A stretch of DNA of 64,000 bases from a bacterium SCSIO 12643 (GCA_024398135.1 CP073750.1:3224001-3288000), one strand, 5' to 3'; shown: positions 25,179-33,873, numbered from the stretch's first letter. Program-made: numbers and translations. Notes: generated by a model from the letters alone, not told the origin.

Positions 25179-26084
25179 CTATTTGAAGTGAATCAGTTTT
25201 AGACTATTGTCAGATAATGCATTGTAATCCGATAAAGCAAATGTGAACTTGATATTAAACGTTTCCGTGCCAATACTTCCTAATCCGCCTCCAATTTCAA
25301 AGTCTTTAATCTCAACAGTCACATCACCTCCTGAAATGGTTAATTGTGCTTTGTGTTCAGCGTTTGGTTTCCACCAATAGTTTTTCTGAGACCCCAGACT
25401 GATTTTTTCGACCACAAATTCTCCCGGACTTAGTTTAACATTAGCAGGGGAAGAACCTGCCGAAGAAGTATAAGTTTTATTAGTTGCGCTTATACCAGAA
25501 AAATAAATGAGTAATCTCTTCCCATTTAGAGGTTCTCTGATGTCAAATTTCAATGCCCCTTCGGGATTTCCTGAAGCTAGATAAACATTATCCCATTTCT
25601 GCGCATACATATGAGATATTTCGAAATCCTGTGCAGTTCCGGTTATTTGTCGTAAAGTATTGTCTTTGGTCGGAGTAGCGTTTTCGTTGACATCGTTGAT
25701 CGCAATGGTAAAGTTGGCTGTATCCTGAACTGTCCCAATCGTTGCCATAATATTTCCGGTGATTTGTGTATTGGTTTCATAATCGAACTTGCTCACATCT
25801 GCAATGATGATATCATTTCCATTGATTTGAATGGCTCCATTCGGATTCTGATTAAGAATGGTAAATACAGGTTGATCATTAGAGTTTTCTACGGTTGCTA
25901 AAATGGAGCTAATGACCGTCCCGTTTGGGCTATTCTCGTCAATAGATAGTCCGGATAGATCAGAGATACTAATGGTTATTTCAGAGCCTGTTCCACCCGA
26001 ATTGGATGAAGGATTTATATCCTCTTTTTTACATCCGATAATAACAGTGCCGATGAATATGATACTAAGAATTGTTTTTTTCAT
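25179..26084 (-). CDS. Lipoprotein with cadherin-like repeat
   Basis: 301 residues. Lipoprotein signal MKKTILSIIFIGTVIIGC. Residues ~38-135 form a cadherin-like domain with SIDENSPNGTVI, a FDYETN loop and AINDVNENATP, the calcium-coordinating pattern of cadherin repeats. The C-terminal half is a separate beta-rich domain with SAGSSPANVKL and EIKDFEIGGGLGS. Probably a cell-surface adhesion or scaffold protein; partner of the downstream secreted protein. Confidence 0.75.
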   Translation of the reverse strand: MKKTILSIIFIGTVIIGCKKEDINPSSNSGGTGSEITISISDLSGLSIDENSPNGTVISSILATVENSNDQPVFTILNQNPNGAIQINGNDIIIADVSKFDYETNTQITGNIMATIGTVQDTANFTIAINDVNENATPTKDNTLRQITGTAQDFEISHMYAQKWDNVYLASGNPEGALKFDIREPLNGKRLLIYFSGISATNKTYTSSAGSSPANVKLSPGEFVVEKISLGSQKNYWWKPNAEHKAQLTISGGDVTVEIKDFEIGGGLGSIGTETFNIKFTFALSDYNALSDNSLKLIHFK

Positions 26085-26214
26085 TTTATAAGTTTTAATA
26101 ATTAATATGTTGTGAGAAGTTTAGTTTGTTGTCTCATGATTCGAGTCAAAGGTTTGGAAATCCCCAACCAATTGGAATACGTGTTTTTCGGAAATCCATA
26201 GGTAGTTTTGCTTA

Positions 26215-26796
26215 TCAACTATGGGCTTCAAAGAGTTGTAATAACTCTCTGGTAGATTTACAATTTGTTTTTTGTAGAATTGAAGATCGATGCCCCTCAA
26301 CGGTCCGTACGCTAATGTTTAATTGTTCAGCGATTTGTTTGGATTTATAACCTTTAACAATCAATTCAAAAAGTTCCAATTCTCTGCGTGTCATTCTGTA
26401 TTTGATGGCAAAACCTTGTAAATTTCTACCGTTTTTTTGTCGATCCAGACATTTTTGAATTTGCTGTATGACTTGATCTGCAGAATCATTTTTGTTGAAA
26501 TAGATTTCAGAAATAGGATTCGTTTTATATGGATAGTGGTCATAAATACAAATCACTTTCTCGTGAATAGAGAGCTTTCTTGGACTGATAAAATGGATGA
26601 AATAACTTACATCCACCAGAGCTATGGAACAAGAGGGTAGTTCCTGTAGAAATTCGGCTTCGGTTTTTACCTGAATAACCCACATTTCTTCATCCTGTAA
26701 TATATTTTCAATACCGCGAATAAATCCGGTATCCAATGAAGCAATAATGACTTTGGAAAGTTGCACTTTGATAGTTTTCGTTGAGACTTTTGTCAA
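26215..26796 (-). CDS. LuxR-type transcriptional regulator with degenerate receiver
   Basis: 193 residues. The C-terminal ~60 form a LuxR helix-turn-helix: MTRRELELFELIVKGYKSKQ, then IAEQLNISVRTVEGHRSSIL. The N-terminal ~120 residues have the alternating strand/helix order of a response-regulator receiver, but the acidic pair near the start is missing (IIASLDTG) and only an isolated Asp remains at ALVDVS. It is therefore probably not controlled by phosphorylation in the normal way. No histidine kinase is next to it; the adjacent genes encode surface proteins. Confidence 0.82.
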   Translation of the reverse strand: MTKVSTKTIKVQLSKVIIASLDTGFIRGIENILQDEEMWVIQVKTEAEFLQELPSCSIALVDVSYFIHFISPRKLSIHEKVICIYDHYPYKTNPISEIYFNKNDSADQVIQQIQKCLDRQKNGRNLQGFAIKYRMTRRELELFELIVKGYKSKQIAEQLNISVRTVEGHRSSILQKTNCKSTRELLQLFEAHS

Positions 26797-26853
26797 AGAT
26801 GATTTTACCCCTGACAGAAATATAAGATCAATTAAGTTTCTGGGTAGTTAGAA

Positions 26854-27786
26854 TTAAACACCTAAAGTCCAACGTTTGATTTTACTTTTAGGAATCGGAA
26901 TTTGTTTGAACTCTGCATTATCAGGAGTTAAATTTAGTCGCCCGATTCTCAGTATTGGAAATCCTATTTTGAATCCCAAAAAACCGACACCCCCAGGTTT
27001 TACGCCCAATTCAAAATCGACATTATAACTTTGTAAAATTCTATTTTTAACAGAGTTCGATCGCATCACCGTACTGCCCATGGTAATAGAAAAACCGATG
27101 TTGCTACCATTGGCTTTGGTGTCATCAATGTATGAAGGAACTCCAATGAAAATGTTGAGCCCTTTTCTGAGATCAAAACGGCTTTTAAGTGTACAATCCT
27201 CCACTTGAATTGTGGCTGATTTACTGGTGTTTGAAAATAGTCCTAAAACAAGCCCGGCACCAGAGAGTGTGTTATGATCTAGAGGATAATTATCATAATA
27301 TCCACCGACCTTGATAAAGCGTTCGATAACCGTATTGTACTGAAAGTCGAGATATTTGGTTTGGGTTTCTGACCCGGAGACTGTAGGCGTATATTTTCGA
27401 TCTAAAACAAACCTTTCGTTCTGACCTTCTAGTTTTACTTTTTTCTTTCTCCAGGCATAATTAAAGGTCGCATCAAAATAAATGCCCCCCATGTTTTTAA
27501 AGCTATCCGGAGTACTCCCATCATACTTACTACGATAATTGTTAAGGTACATGGCAGACATAAGATTTCCTTCCACCATCATTCTGGAGTTGAGTCGAAG
27601 ACGGCTGGTTACACCAGGACCCATATTGGCTCCTTTTCCATCTAATGGGTTGACATAGAGTTCCAGTAAATTTGCTTGAGGTCGATTTTCAATAAGTTCA
27701 TATTGAATTTGCCCGTTTTGCGCATATAAGATGATAGAAAAACAGCAGGTAAGCAGTAGTGTGAGTGATAAAATACGTGATTTCAT
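26854..27786 (-). CDS. Outer-membrane-like hypothetical protein
   Basis: 310 residues with a signal peptide (MKSRILSLTLLLTCCFSIILYAQ) and a mature part of alternating amphipathic strands with many Asn and Tyr, ending in a basic patch (IPKSKIKRWTLGV). It resembles a small outer-membrane beta barrel but matches no named family I know. Its promoter (27809-27816) carries a nearby dyad that may be bound by the neighbouring regulators. Confidence 0.65.
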   Translation of the reverse strand: MKSRILSLTLLLTCCFSIILYAQNGQIQYELIENRPQANLLELYVNPLDGKGANMGPGVTSRLRLNSRMMVEGNLMSAMYLNNYRSKYDGSTPDSFKNMGGIYFDATFNYAWRKKKVKLEGQNERFVLDRKYTPTVSGSETQTKYLDFQYNTVIERFIKVGGYYDNYPLDHNTLSGAGLVLGLFSNTSKSATIQVEDCTLKSRFDLRKGLNIFIGVPSYIDDTKANGSNIGFSITMGSTVMRSNSVKNRILQSYNVDFELGVKPGGVGFLGFKIGFPILRIGRLNLTPDNAEFKQIPIPKSKIKRWTLGV

Positions 27787-27808
27787 GATTTATGATTTTT
27801 GTTGATCA

Positions 27809-27868
27809 CAAATCTATTTTGGGGTGAAGCGGGAGAATACAGTAGTACTACCGCTTTATCTAGGTAGT
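27809..27868 (-). promoter_or_regulatory. Promoter of the outer-membrane-like gene with upstream dyad
   Basis: TAGATTTG on the minus strand (27816-27809) is a perfect -7 element 23 bp before the ATG at 27786. Upstream is the dyad ACTACC-N10-GGTAGT (27847-27852, 27863-27868), centred about 50 bp from the likely start, a typical activator position. Confidence 0.5.
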
Positions 27869-27911
27869 TTTACTGAATTTGACTATTTAGTGGCTTATTT
27901 GGATGCTTTTT

Positions 27912-28547
27912 TTAATCTATAAGCGCATTTTTAAATGCAAATCGAACCAGTTCAGCAATATTTTTTACATCTAGTTTTTTCATAATGCTCAGTCGATGCG
28001 AATCCACAGTTCTGATGGAAATAAAAAGCTGTTCGCCAATTTCTTTCGTGCTAAAACCATCAGCGACTAATTGCAGTATTTCCAGTTCGCGTTGGGTCAA
28101 CTGAAACTTCTTTTGGATATCTGAAACATGAGAAGTCTGATTCATCAACGAAGTGGTAATGTCCGTAGAATAGTATTGTTGACCTTGTGCTACTTTTTTC
28201 AAAGCCAAAATGATTTCTTCCTCTGAGGTAGTTTTAACCAAAAAGCCATCGGCACCAATGGAGACCAATTCTTTTACCAATACCGGGTCCGTGTGCATAG
28301 AAAGGACAATAACCTTTATCTCGGGATAGTTTTCTTTAACTCTTCTGACCAAATCAGAACCATGCATTTCAGGCATGTCTAAATCAGTGAGAAGAAGGTC
28401 TACCGGCATATGCTGTAACAATTGAAGTGCCTGATGTCCTGAATTGACATTTCCCATGACTTCAAAAGCATTTGAATCTGTAATAATTCGTTTTAATCCA
28501 TCTAAAACAATTTGATGATCATCTACAAGAAGTACTCTGCTTTTCAT
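27912..28547 (-). CDS. Two-component response regulator, NarL/LuxR family
   Basis: 211 residues. Receiver domain (1-120) with acidic residues D9-D10, phosphoacceptor Asp55 (LLLTDLDMPEM), and the conserved lysine in GFLVKTTSEEEI. LuxR helix-turn-helix at the C-terminus (LTQRELEILQLVADGFSTKE, then IGEQLFISIRTVDSHRLSIM). It directly follows the TPR histidine kinase gene, 5 bp apart, so the two form a cognate pair with the kinase upstream. A likely regulator of neighbouring surface genes; this is inference. Confidence 0.92.
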   Translation of the reverse strand: MKSRVLLVDDHQIVLDGLKRIITDSNAFEVMGNVNSGHQALQLLQHMPVDLLLTDLDMPEMHGSDLVRRVKENYPEIKVIVLSMHTDPVLVKELVSIGADGFLVKTTSEEEIILALKKVAQGQQYYSTDITTSLMNQTSHVSDIQKKFQLTQRELEILQLVADGFSTKEIGEQLFISIRTVDSHRLSIMKKLDVKNIAELVRFAFKNALID

Positions 28548-28552
28548 TCTAA

Positions 28553-30496
28553 TTACGATAATGGGATTTTAATATTGACCAGGATGCCTTCGTTATTTTC
28601 ATGATTCCAATTCATGACACCATTAATAATATCCAATCGTGTTCTGATACTATTTAATCCATGTCCGTCTTGCTCGGAGTTAATACCGATTCCATCGTCC
28701 TGATAACGCAAAATAAGATGGTTCCCTTTTTCTTTTAATTGAATCGTAATGTTTTTGGCTTGCGCGTGTTTGATCGTATTGTTGGATAATTCCTGACAGA
28801 TTCTAAATAACTGAACTTCGATACTTTCATTATATCTGTTTTTTGATTGATCAGTTTGAAATGTACACGTCAGCTCACTCATTTTGTTCAACTGAAGCGA
28901 CAGACTTTCCAGCCCTGCACGGAGACCGAATTTTTGTAAAACCACGGGCATCATTTGGTGCGAAATGGATCTAATATCATCAGCTGCCTGATTCAACTGC
29001 GTTTCTAAATTCTCCAGGTCATCGTTGGTGTTGTTTTGTTTTTGTATGATTTGGTGAACCCCTGATTTAAGAAGTGTAAGTTGTTGTCCCACACCATCAT
29101 GTAAGTCCTGTGCAATACGCTTACGTTCTTTTTCCTGCGCATTAATGACCGCTTCAATTCCTTTTTTCTTTTCTTTAAGAAGTGCATCGTTTTTTTCAGC
29201 TTCTTTCTTTTTGATTGTATTTTGACGAACTAGAATGATCCCTAAAATGAGTACAATGGCGAGTCCGATTAAAATCCAAATCTGCTGATTTTTTTTCAGG
29301 ATTTCAATGTCCTGTAGGGCTGTTTCTTTTTCAGATTGCGCCAATTTTTCTTTTTCGAATAAAAGCTCTTTTTCCTTTTTTTCTGTCTGATACTTCTTGT
29401 CTAATTCCAATAAGGATTTTACCCGCCCTTCTTCCAAAAGACTGTCTTTTAATTGGTTGTATTTTCTTTCGGTTTGAAAGGCCTTTTCGTATAATTTTAG
29501 TTGAGAATAGGTTTTTGAAAGGTATTGATAGGCATCTAGTTCCTGTTCTCTAAAGCTTTGTTTTAAAGAAATGTCCAGTGCCTCTTCTAGAATAGGTTTA
29601 GCATTATAAGCGTTATTTTGAACAAGGTAGTGATTCCCTAAAATGATCTGACTATTGGCCAATTCATACCAGTTTTGATCGAGTTTGAAATCTTGTATGA
29701 CTTTTAAATGTAATTTTCTGGCTTCACTATATTTTTTTAAACTGTCATATGCGATAGCAATGTTGCTTTCCATATAAGGGACATAGCGATTGTAACCTAA
29801 TTCTGCATACAGCCTCGCGGCTTTACCTGCGTAATAAATGGTGCTGTCATAATCACCTGTTAGCAGATAAATGGAGGACATATTCCCGGTAGTAATGACT
29901 TCACCAACTGCATAATCATTTGCTTTATAAATGGATATGGCTTTATTGTAGTAGTTCAATACTTGATCATACTGTTTGAGTTTTTTATAGATGATGCCAA
30001 TATTCACATATACCATGGGTACTTTTTGAAATTCATCGGTATATACTTCGTAGATTTCTAGTGCTTTGAAGTAATAATGTAGCGAAGCTTCATTATCTCC
30101 CATGAAATCATATATAATTCCCAAATTGTTGTAGGTATTTCCAATTCCAAGCGTATCTCCATCTGCTTGTTTTAACTCTAAACTCTTGAAGTAATAAACC
30201 AATGAACTATCGTATAGAGATGAAGCTTCATAACTGTTGGCCAATGTATTATATGCTGAAGCCAGAGCTTTTGAATTATCTATGTCCTGGGCTAATTGAA
30301 CAGCTTTTTGCGCAAAGAGCAGGGAACTGTCTAAATCAATGCTTTTATATTCCCATGAGATTTCATTGTAAGTGTGGACCAAATCAAATCCATTTTGAGA
30401 AGAACTTTGATCAATTAAACTGTCGAGTCTATTAATTTGAGAACTACCATCTAAAATGATAAATGCCATTAAAATGGATAAAAAGTATGGTTTCAT
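28553..30496 (-). CDS. Sensor histidine kinase with TPR sensory region (HisKA_3 type)
   Basis: 647 residues. Signal peptide (MKPYFLSILMAFIILDGSSQ), then about seven TPR repeats (residues ~40-330, e.g. ASAYNTLANSYEASSLYDSS), a coiled coil (~350-400), one transmembrane helix (~406-424, IWILIGLAIVLILGIILVRQ), a HisKA_3 domain with EKERKRIAQDLHDGVGQQLT (phospho-His in DLHDG), and an HATPase domain with ELSNNTIKHAQAKN and DDGIGINSEQDGHGLNSIR. Bacteroidetes commonly use this TPR-TM-HisKA_3 arrangement. Cognate regulator lies immediately downstream. Confidence 0.93.
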   Translation of the reverse strand: MKPYFLSILMAFIILDGSSQINRLDSLIDQSSSQNGFDLVHTYNEISWEYKSIDLDSSLLFAQKAVQLAQDIDNSKALASAYNTLANSYEASSLYDSSLVYYFKSLELKQADGDTLGIGNTYNNLGIIYDFMGDNEASLHYYFKALEIYEVYTDEFQKVPMVYVNIGIIYKKLKQYDQVLNYYNKAISIYKANDYAVGEVITTGNMSSIYLLTGDYDSTIYYAGKAARLYAELGYNRYVPYMESNIAIAYDSLKKYSEARKLHLKVIQDFKLDQNWYELANSQIILGNHYLVQNNAYNAKPILEEALDISLKQSFREQELDAYQYLSKTYSQLKLYEKAFQTERKYNQLKDSLLEEGRVKSLLELDKKYQTEKKEKELLFEKEKLAQSEKETALQDIEILKKNQQIWILIGLAIVLILGIILVRQNTIKKKEAEKNDALLKEKKKGIEAVINAQEKERKRIAQDLHDGVGQQLTLLKSGVHQIIQKQNNTNDDLENLETQLNQAADDIRSISHQMMPVVLQKFGLRAGLESLSLQLNKMSELTCTFQTDQSKNRYNESIEVQLFRICQELSNNTIKHAQAKNITIQLKEKGNHLILRYQDDGIGINSEQDGHGLNSIRTRLDIINGVMNWNHENNEGILVNIKIPLS

Positions 30497-30518
30497 ATAG
30501 AGCTGACGTAATCTTAAA

Positions 30519-30542
30519 TAAATATAGTAAGAACCCGGTTCT
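30519..30542 (-). promoter_or_regulatory. Putative promoter with palindromic operator upstream of the TPR kinase
   Basis: Minus-strand TATATTTA (30526-30519), one mismatch to TAnnTTTG, is 23 bp before the ATG at 30496. Directly upstream lies the odd palindrome AGAACCCGGTTCT (30530-30542), a plausible regulator site. Confidence 0.4.
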
Positions 30543-30563
30543 ATCTTATTTGGTTTGTTTTGA

Positions 30564-30692
30564 AATGTGTGGAGGTGAGTCTGGTGTCAAAGAAACACCG
30601 AAAATAAGGATTAACTTACGGTAATAAAAGAATTAAATAAAAAGGTAAAATTGAAAAGCGCCATGACTTTTATGACATGACGCTTTTTGGTT
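30564..30692. repeat. Dispersed ~120-bp repeat, copy B, with terminator hairpin
   Basis: Same orientation as copy A at 23331-23447; the 63-bp core (30630-30692) differs at two positions in the hairpin loop. It lies at the 3' end of the NTF2-like gene, overlapping its stop codon, and terminates transcription of that gene. The two copies bracket the six-gene surface/regulator module. Confidence 0.8.
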
Positions 30693-31101
30693 ATAGTTTG
30701 CGTTCGCTTTCTTCAATGGCTAAATCATTGATACTGGCAAAACGTTTTTGCATGAGTCCGTTTTCGTCAAATTCCCAGTTTTCATTTCCATATGCCCTAA
30801 ACCAGTTGCCTGCTGCGTTTTGGTATTCATATTCAAAACGTACCGCAATTCGATTATCGGTATGTGCCCAGTATTCCTTTTTGAGTTTGTAGTGGCGTTC
30901 GTTCTGCCACTTATCGGTTAGAAAGGCAACGATTTCTTTACGCCCATTGACAAATTGGTTCCTATTGCGCCATTCGCTATCTACGGTATACGCTTTTGAC
31001 ACTTTATCAGGATCTTGGCTATTCCAGGCGTTTTCTGCCAATTGGATTTTTTCTTTTGCAGTTTCCTCGGTAAACGGAGGAAGTGGAAATTTTTGTTCCA
31101 T
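30691..31101 (-). CDS. DUF1348 / nuclear transport factor 2 (SnoaL-like) family protein
   Basis: 136 residues with the DUF1348 pattern: [58 protein letters not shown] (read in parts) and [23 protein letters not shown]2-fold domain of unknown activity, common in detoxification-like clusters. It lies 2 bp downstream of a TetR regulator gene and is probably repressed by it. Its 3' end carries the dispersed repeat. Confidence 0.88.
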   Translation of the reverse strand: MEQKFPLPPFTEETAKEKIQLAENAWNSQDPDKVSKAYTVDSEWRNRNQFVNGRKEIVAFLTDKWQNERHYKLKKEYWAHTDNRIAVRFEYEYQNAAGNWFRAYGNENWEFDENGLMQKRFASINDLAIEESERKL

Positions 31102-31103
31102 AA

Positions 31104-31628
31104 TTATGCGATTAAACGTGTAACAATATTTTTTGAAGTATGGATCAGTTCGTTCGATTTGAACATCTGACTTTCTATGATGCTGCTTTCAAAAAGCAGG
31201 TAAATATGATCTGATAATTCAGGAGAACCTAGTAGGTCTGTAAAAAATAATCGCAGATCATTTTTATGACCCTGAATCACTTTTAAGATTCGGGTATTAT
31301 CAGATGGGATTTCGGATAGAATATTGAGAAAACTACATCCTCTAAAGTTTTCTTTTTGGTTCATATGAATCAGAAAATCAAATGAGGTAAGCACTTTTTG
31401 AGATGGAGTGGAAGCTGAGGAGATAAAGTCTTGAAGCGCTTCTAACCAATAATCATGTCTCACATCTAGAAATGCGATACATAAATCTTCTTTGGATTTA
31501 AAATGGTGATAAAAACTAGCTTTTGCTACGGCAGCTTCTGCAATGATCTGATTGATTCCGGTGGAATTATATCCTTGTTGATGGAATAATCTAAATGCAA
31601 CTTCCAGGATGCGTTCTTTTGGTTTCAT
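31104..31628 (-). CDS. TetR/AcrR family transcriptional regulator
   Basis: 174 residues from the ATG at 31628 (much longer upstream frame has no family similarity and would cross the promoter). The N-terminus is a TetR helix-turn-helix: [20 protein letters not shown], then [29 protein letters not shown] in pieces. The C-terminal ligand domain includes [17 protein letters not shown]-like RGCSFLN. Controls itself and the NTF2-like gene; a perfect operator candidate sits over its promoter (31661-31674). Confidence 0.92.
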   Translation of the reverse strand: MKPKERILEVAFRLFHQQGYNSTGINQIIAEAAVAKASFYHHFKSKEDLCIAFLDVRHDYWLEALQDFISSASTPSQKVLTSFDFLIHMNQKENFRGCSFLNILSEIPSDNTRILKVIQGHKNDLRLFFTDLLGSPELSDHIYLLFESSIIESQMFKSNELIHTSKNIVTRLIA

Positions 31629-31645
31629 GGTATGCAATTGGATTG

Positions 31646-31674
31646 CAAATATAGAAAAGAACAGACAAGTCTGT
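31646..31674 (-). promoter_or_regulatory. TetR-family promoter/operator
   Basis: Minus-strand TATATTTG (31653-31646) is a perfect -7 element 17 bp before the ATG at 31628. Immediately upstream is the near-perfect palindrome ACAGACAAGTCTGT (31661-31674), which covers the -33 position. Palindromes of this size and place are typical TetR operators. Confidence 0.7.
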
Positions 31675-32075
31675 ATGTTTTTTGTTGAGGTAATATTTAT
31701 GGTATTGCAGATTGTTGATTTTAAGTCATAAAAGTTTGGTTTTCCATGAAGCGTAGCGATTGGAAAATTCATTCTCAAAAGTGCCTTTTCCTGCGCTGAG
31801 CTTGTCGAAGTGTCGTTCTTTTTTAGGGTAAGTAACCTAGTTTGCAAGCTCACGAAGTAAAAAAGGACATAGAGAAATAGGCTTATTAATATGATCACGT
31901 ACTTTAAGGTTACTATGTCCTTTTTGGCTTGACACTTCGACTTCGCTCAGCGTCCGACCAAAAGGACCAGCCGGAATGGAGTGAAGGAAAAGCACACAAA
32001 TCAAAATTTAAGAGATGTGTTTATTCGAAAAAGACAATAAAAAATTACTGTAAAAGCTATGTGAACGAGTTAAAC
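31675..32075. repeat. Intergenic region with nested inverted repeats (REP-like pair plus a 13-bp stem)
   Basis: About 400 bp without a gene. A REP-like copy CTGAGCTTGTCGAAG (31796-31810) and an inverted one CTTCGACTTCGCTCAG (31935-31950) flank it. Between them a perfect 13-bp inverted repeat AAAAAGGACATAG (31860-31872) / CTATGTCCTTTTT (31913-31925) and an 8-bp inverted repeat AGTAACCT (31831-31838) / AGGTTACT (31907-31914) form alternative structures. ORFs in this stretch are repeat artefacts. Confidence 0.65.
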
Positions 32076-33275
32076 CTAGTTATTCAAAATCTTTTCTACT
32101 ATGGTATAAGCCGTTTCGGCTGCTCCATGTACTGTGGCTTGATTGTTTACGGATAGCGCTTCTCCGGCAAAATAGATTTTTTTATCTACAGGATTGAGCA
32201 GTGTATTTACCGTTGCATTTTGATCTTGCGTGAAACTATCAGAATAGGACCCTTTAACATACGGTTCTTTTGACCAGTTTTGAATCACATGACGCATATA
32301 GTTTTGCGAAGCTTTGCCGTCAAAAATAGAATTCAACTCGCTCATGATATGTTGAATAAGTTCCTGATCGGTGGCAATATCTGTATACTGCGATGCGGCA
32401 TCTTGTACGGTAAATAAACCTAAAACGTTCTTATTGGTATTTTTTCTGAAAGCAGCATTATAGTAAATCCGCTCTGAGGATTTGAAAGCAGAAATGAGTC
32501 CACCCATAAAGAGTATATCCGGATAGAAGTTTTCTTTAAACTCTATAAACACTTTTAATCCATCTCCCATTTGAATGCTATTGTAAGCATTGATCTTGTC
32601 ATTCGGAAGTTGGGGAACAAAATCAATCATGCCACTTTTCAAGATATTGACTGGAACCGTTACCAAAACTTTGTCTCCTTCATAGGTGGTTTGATCCGTT
32701 TGAACAGTGATCTTGCTTCCCGAATAATCGATTTGTTGGACGGGAGCATTTAAACGGATTTTATCCTGAATTTTAGGAACGATGTATTTCTCAAAAAATC
32801 CAAACCAGGTGGTGCTTTTAAACTTATACTCACTGTAATAGTTATTGGCCCAGTTTTGCTTTTTGAGTTTTCCGTTTTTCCAGTTATATATGGTTTGAGG
32901 ATTATAGGTAATATAATCTACCGTAGCATTGGATTTCGGATCACGTAAAATCTCTCCCAGAAGGGTAGGTTGGCCATGCATCCATTCAGCTCCTATGTCA
33001 ATTGGGAAATCGGCCAATTGTGTCATACGTTTTACCCGTCCGCCATATTGTGGCGCAGCTTCGATGATTTCAAAATCAATACCATGTCGGTAGAGTATAT
33101 ATCCTGCGGTAAGACCTGCGGCTCCAGCACCTACAATTAGAACCTTCCCGTTAAAATTGACATCAAACTGCGGAAAGTTAAAATCTTCTTTTTTACACGA
33201 TTCTAACAACATGGAAAGAAACGGAGCACTCACTCCAAGGGCGATACTCTTTTTGATAAATTCACTTCTTTTCAT
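32076..33275 (-). CDS. Flavin amine oxidase / FAD-dependent oxidoreductase, lipoprotein-type signal
   Basis: 399 residues. N-terminal signal resembling a lipoprotein (MKRSEFIKKSIALGVSAPFL, later SMLLESC). FAD-binding Rossmann motif VLIVGAGAAGLTAGYILYRH and the monoamine-oxidase pattern EIIEAAPQYGGRVKRM; the C-terminus carries IYFAGEALSVNNQATVHGAA, the second FAD-contacting motif. The enzyme would oxidise an amine or related substrate in the periplasm. It is the last gene of a three-gene operon with an outer-membrane-like protein and a DUF6265 protein (gaps of 3 and 16 bp). Confidence 0.88.
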   Translation of the reverse strand: MKRSEFIKKSIALGVSAPFLSMLLESCKKEDFNFPQFDVNFNGKVLIVGAGAAGLTAGYILYRHGIDFEIIEAAPQYGGRVKRMTQLADFPIDIGAEWMHGQPTLLGEILRDPKSNATVDYITYNPQTIYNWKNGKLKKQNWANNYYSEYKFKSTTWFGFFEKYIVPKIQDKIRLNAPVQQIDYSGSKITVQTDQTTYEGDKVLVTVPVNILKSGMIDFVPQLPNDKINAYNSIQMGDGLKVFIEFKENFYPDILFMGGLISAFKSSERIYYNAAFRKNTNKNVLGLFTVQDAASQYTDIATDQELIQHIMSELNSIFDGKASQNYMRHVIQNWSKEPYVKGSYSDSFTQDQNATVNTLLNPVDKKIYFAGEALSVNNQATVHGAAETAYTIVEKILNN

Positions 33276-33278
33276 CTG

Positions 33279-33857
33279 CTATTCGTTTGAGGTGTTTTGT
33301 AGATTAAATTTCAAACCGAGTTCCGCTCCGTAGAAACCAGAATCTTCGGCACCAAAAGCCATTTTACGACCAACAAAGAACTTAAAATAATATCCCAATT
33401 TATCGGTAGGTGCTTTACCAAATTCATAACCGAGTGTAGGAAGTATTGATGAAACGTTTTCACGTTCTTTAGTCATTTCACCGGTACCTAAATGCACACT
33501 TCCTGAAACGATATGCGAAGTGAGTAGGTATCCCAGTCCAAATGTGGCAGCTCCATACCATTTTTTATCATCCTTCTGGGTTCGATAGCCCAATTCGAAA
33601 TTGAGCAAATAGTTATAATGGTTTTTGGGTTTAACAAAATATCCAATTTGCGGACTCAGATATAGGGTTCTATATCGCGATTCACCTGTTTGACTAACGA
33701 GCTCCCAGTTTTTGAGATGAATAGAAGTACTGACTTTTCCTCCAAACTCTACAAAGAAAGGGGTGAAGTAACCGACTGAAATATCCTGTAATTTGTATTG
33801 CGCAGAAAGTGTGAATGTACTGCTTAAAACGAATAGTAATAATAAGACCTTTTTCAT
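33279..33857 (-). CDS. Outer-membrane-like hypothetical protein
   Basis: 192 residues with a signal peptide (MKKVLLLLFVLSSTFTLSAQ) and a mature beta-barrel-like sequence (QYKLQDISVGYFTPFFVEFG, AATFGLGYLLTSHIVSGS). It resembles small Bacteroidetes outer-membrane proteins but no family is clear. Cotranscribed with the amine oxidase 3 bp downstream. Confidence 0.7.
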   Translation of the reverse strand: MKKVLLLLFVLSSTFTLSAQYKLQDISVGYFTPFFVEFGGKVSTSIHLKNWELVSQTGESRYRTLYLSPQIGYFVKPKNHYNYLLNFELGYRTQKDDKKWYGAATFGLGYLLTSHIVSGSVHLGTGEMTKERENVSSILPTLGYEFGKAPTDKLGYYFKFFVGRKMAFGAEDSGFYGAELGLKFNLQNTSNE

Positions 33858-33873
33858 TTTACAAAGTTGGATT

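Noticed and set aside
31929-32156. A 75-residue plus-strand ORF with a CTGAGCGGAGTCGAAG-like beginning
   Set aside because: It is translated from a REP-like element and overlaps the 3' end of the amine oxidase gene antisense.
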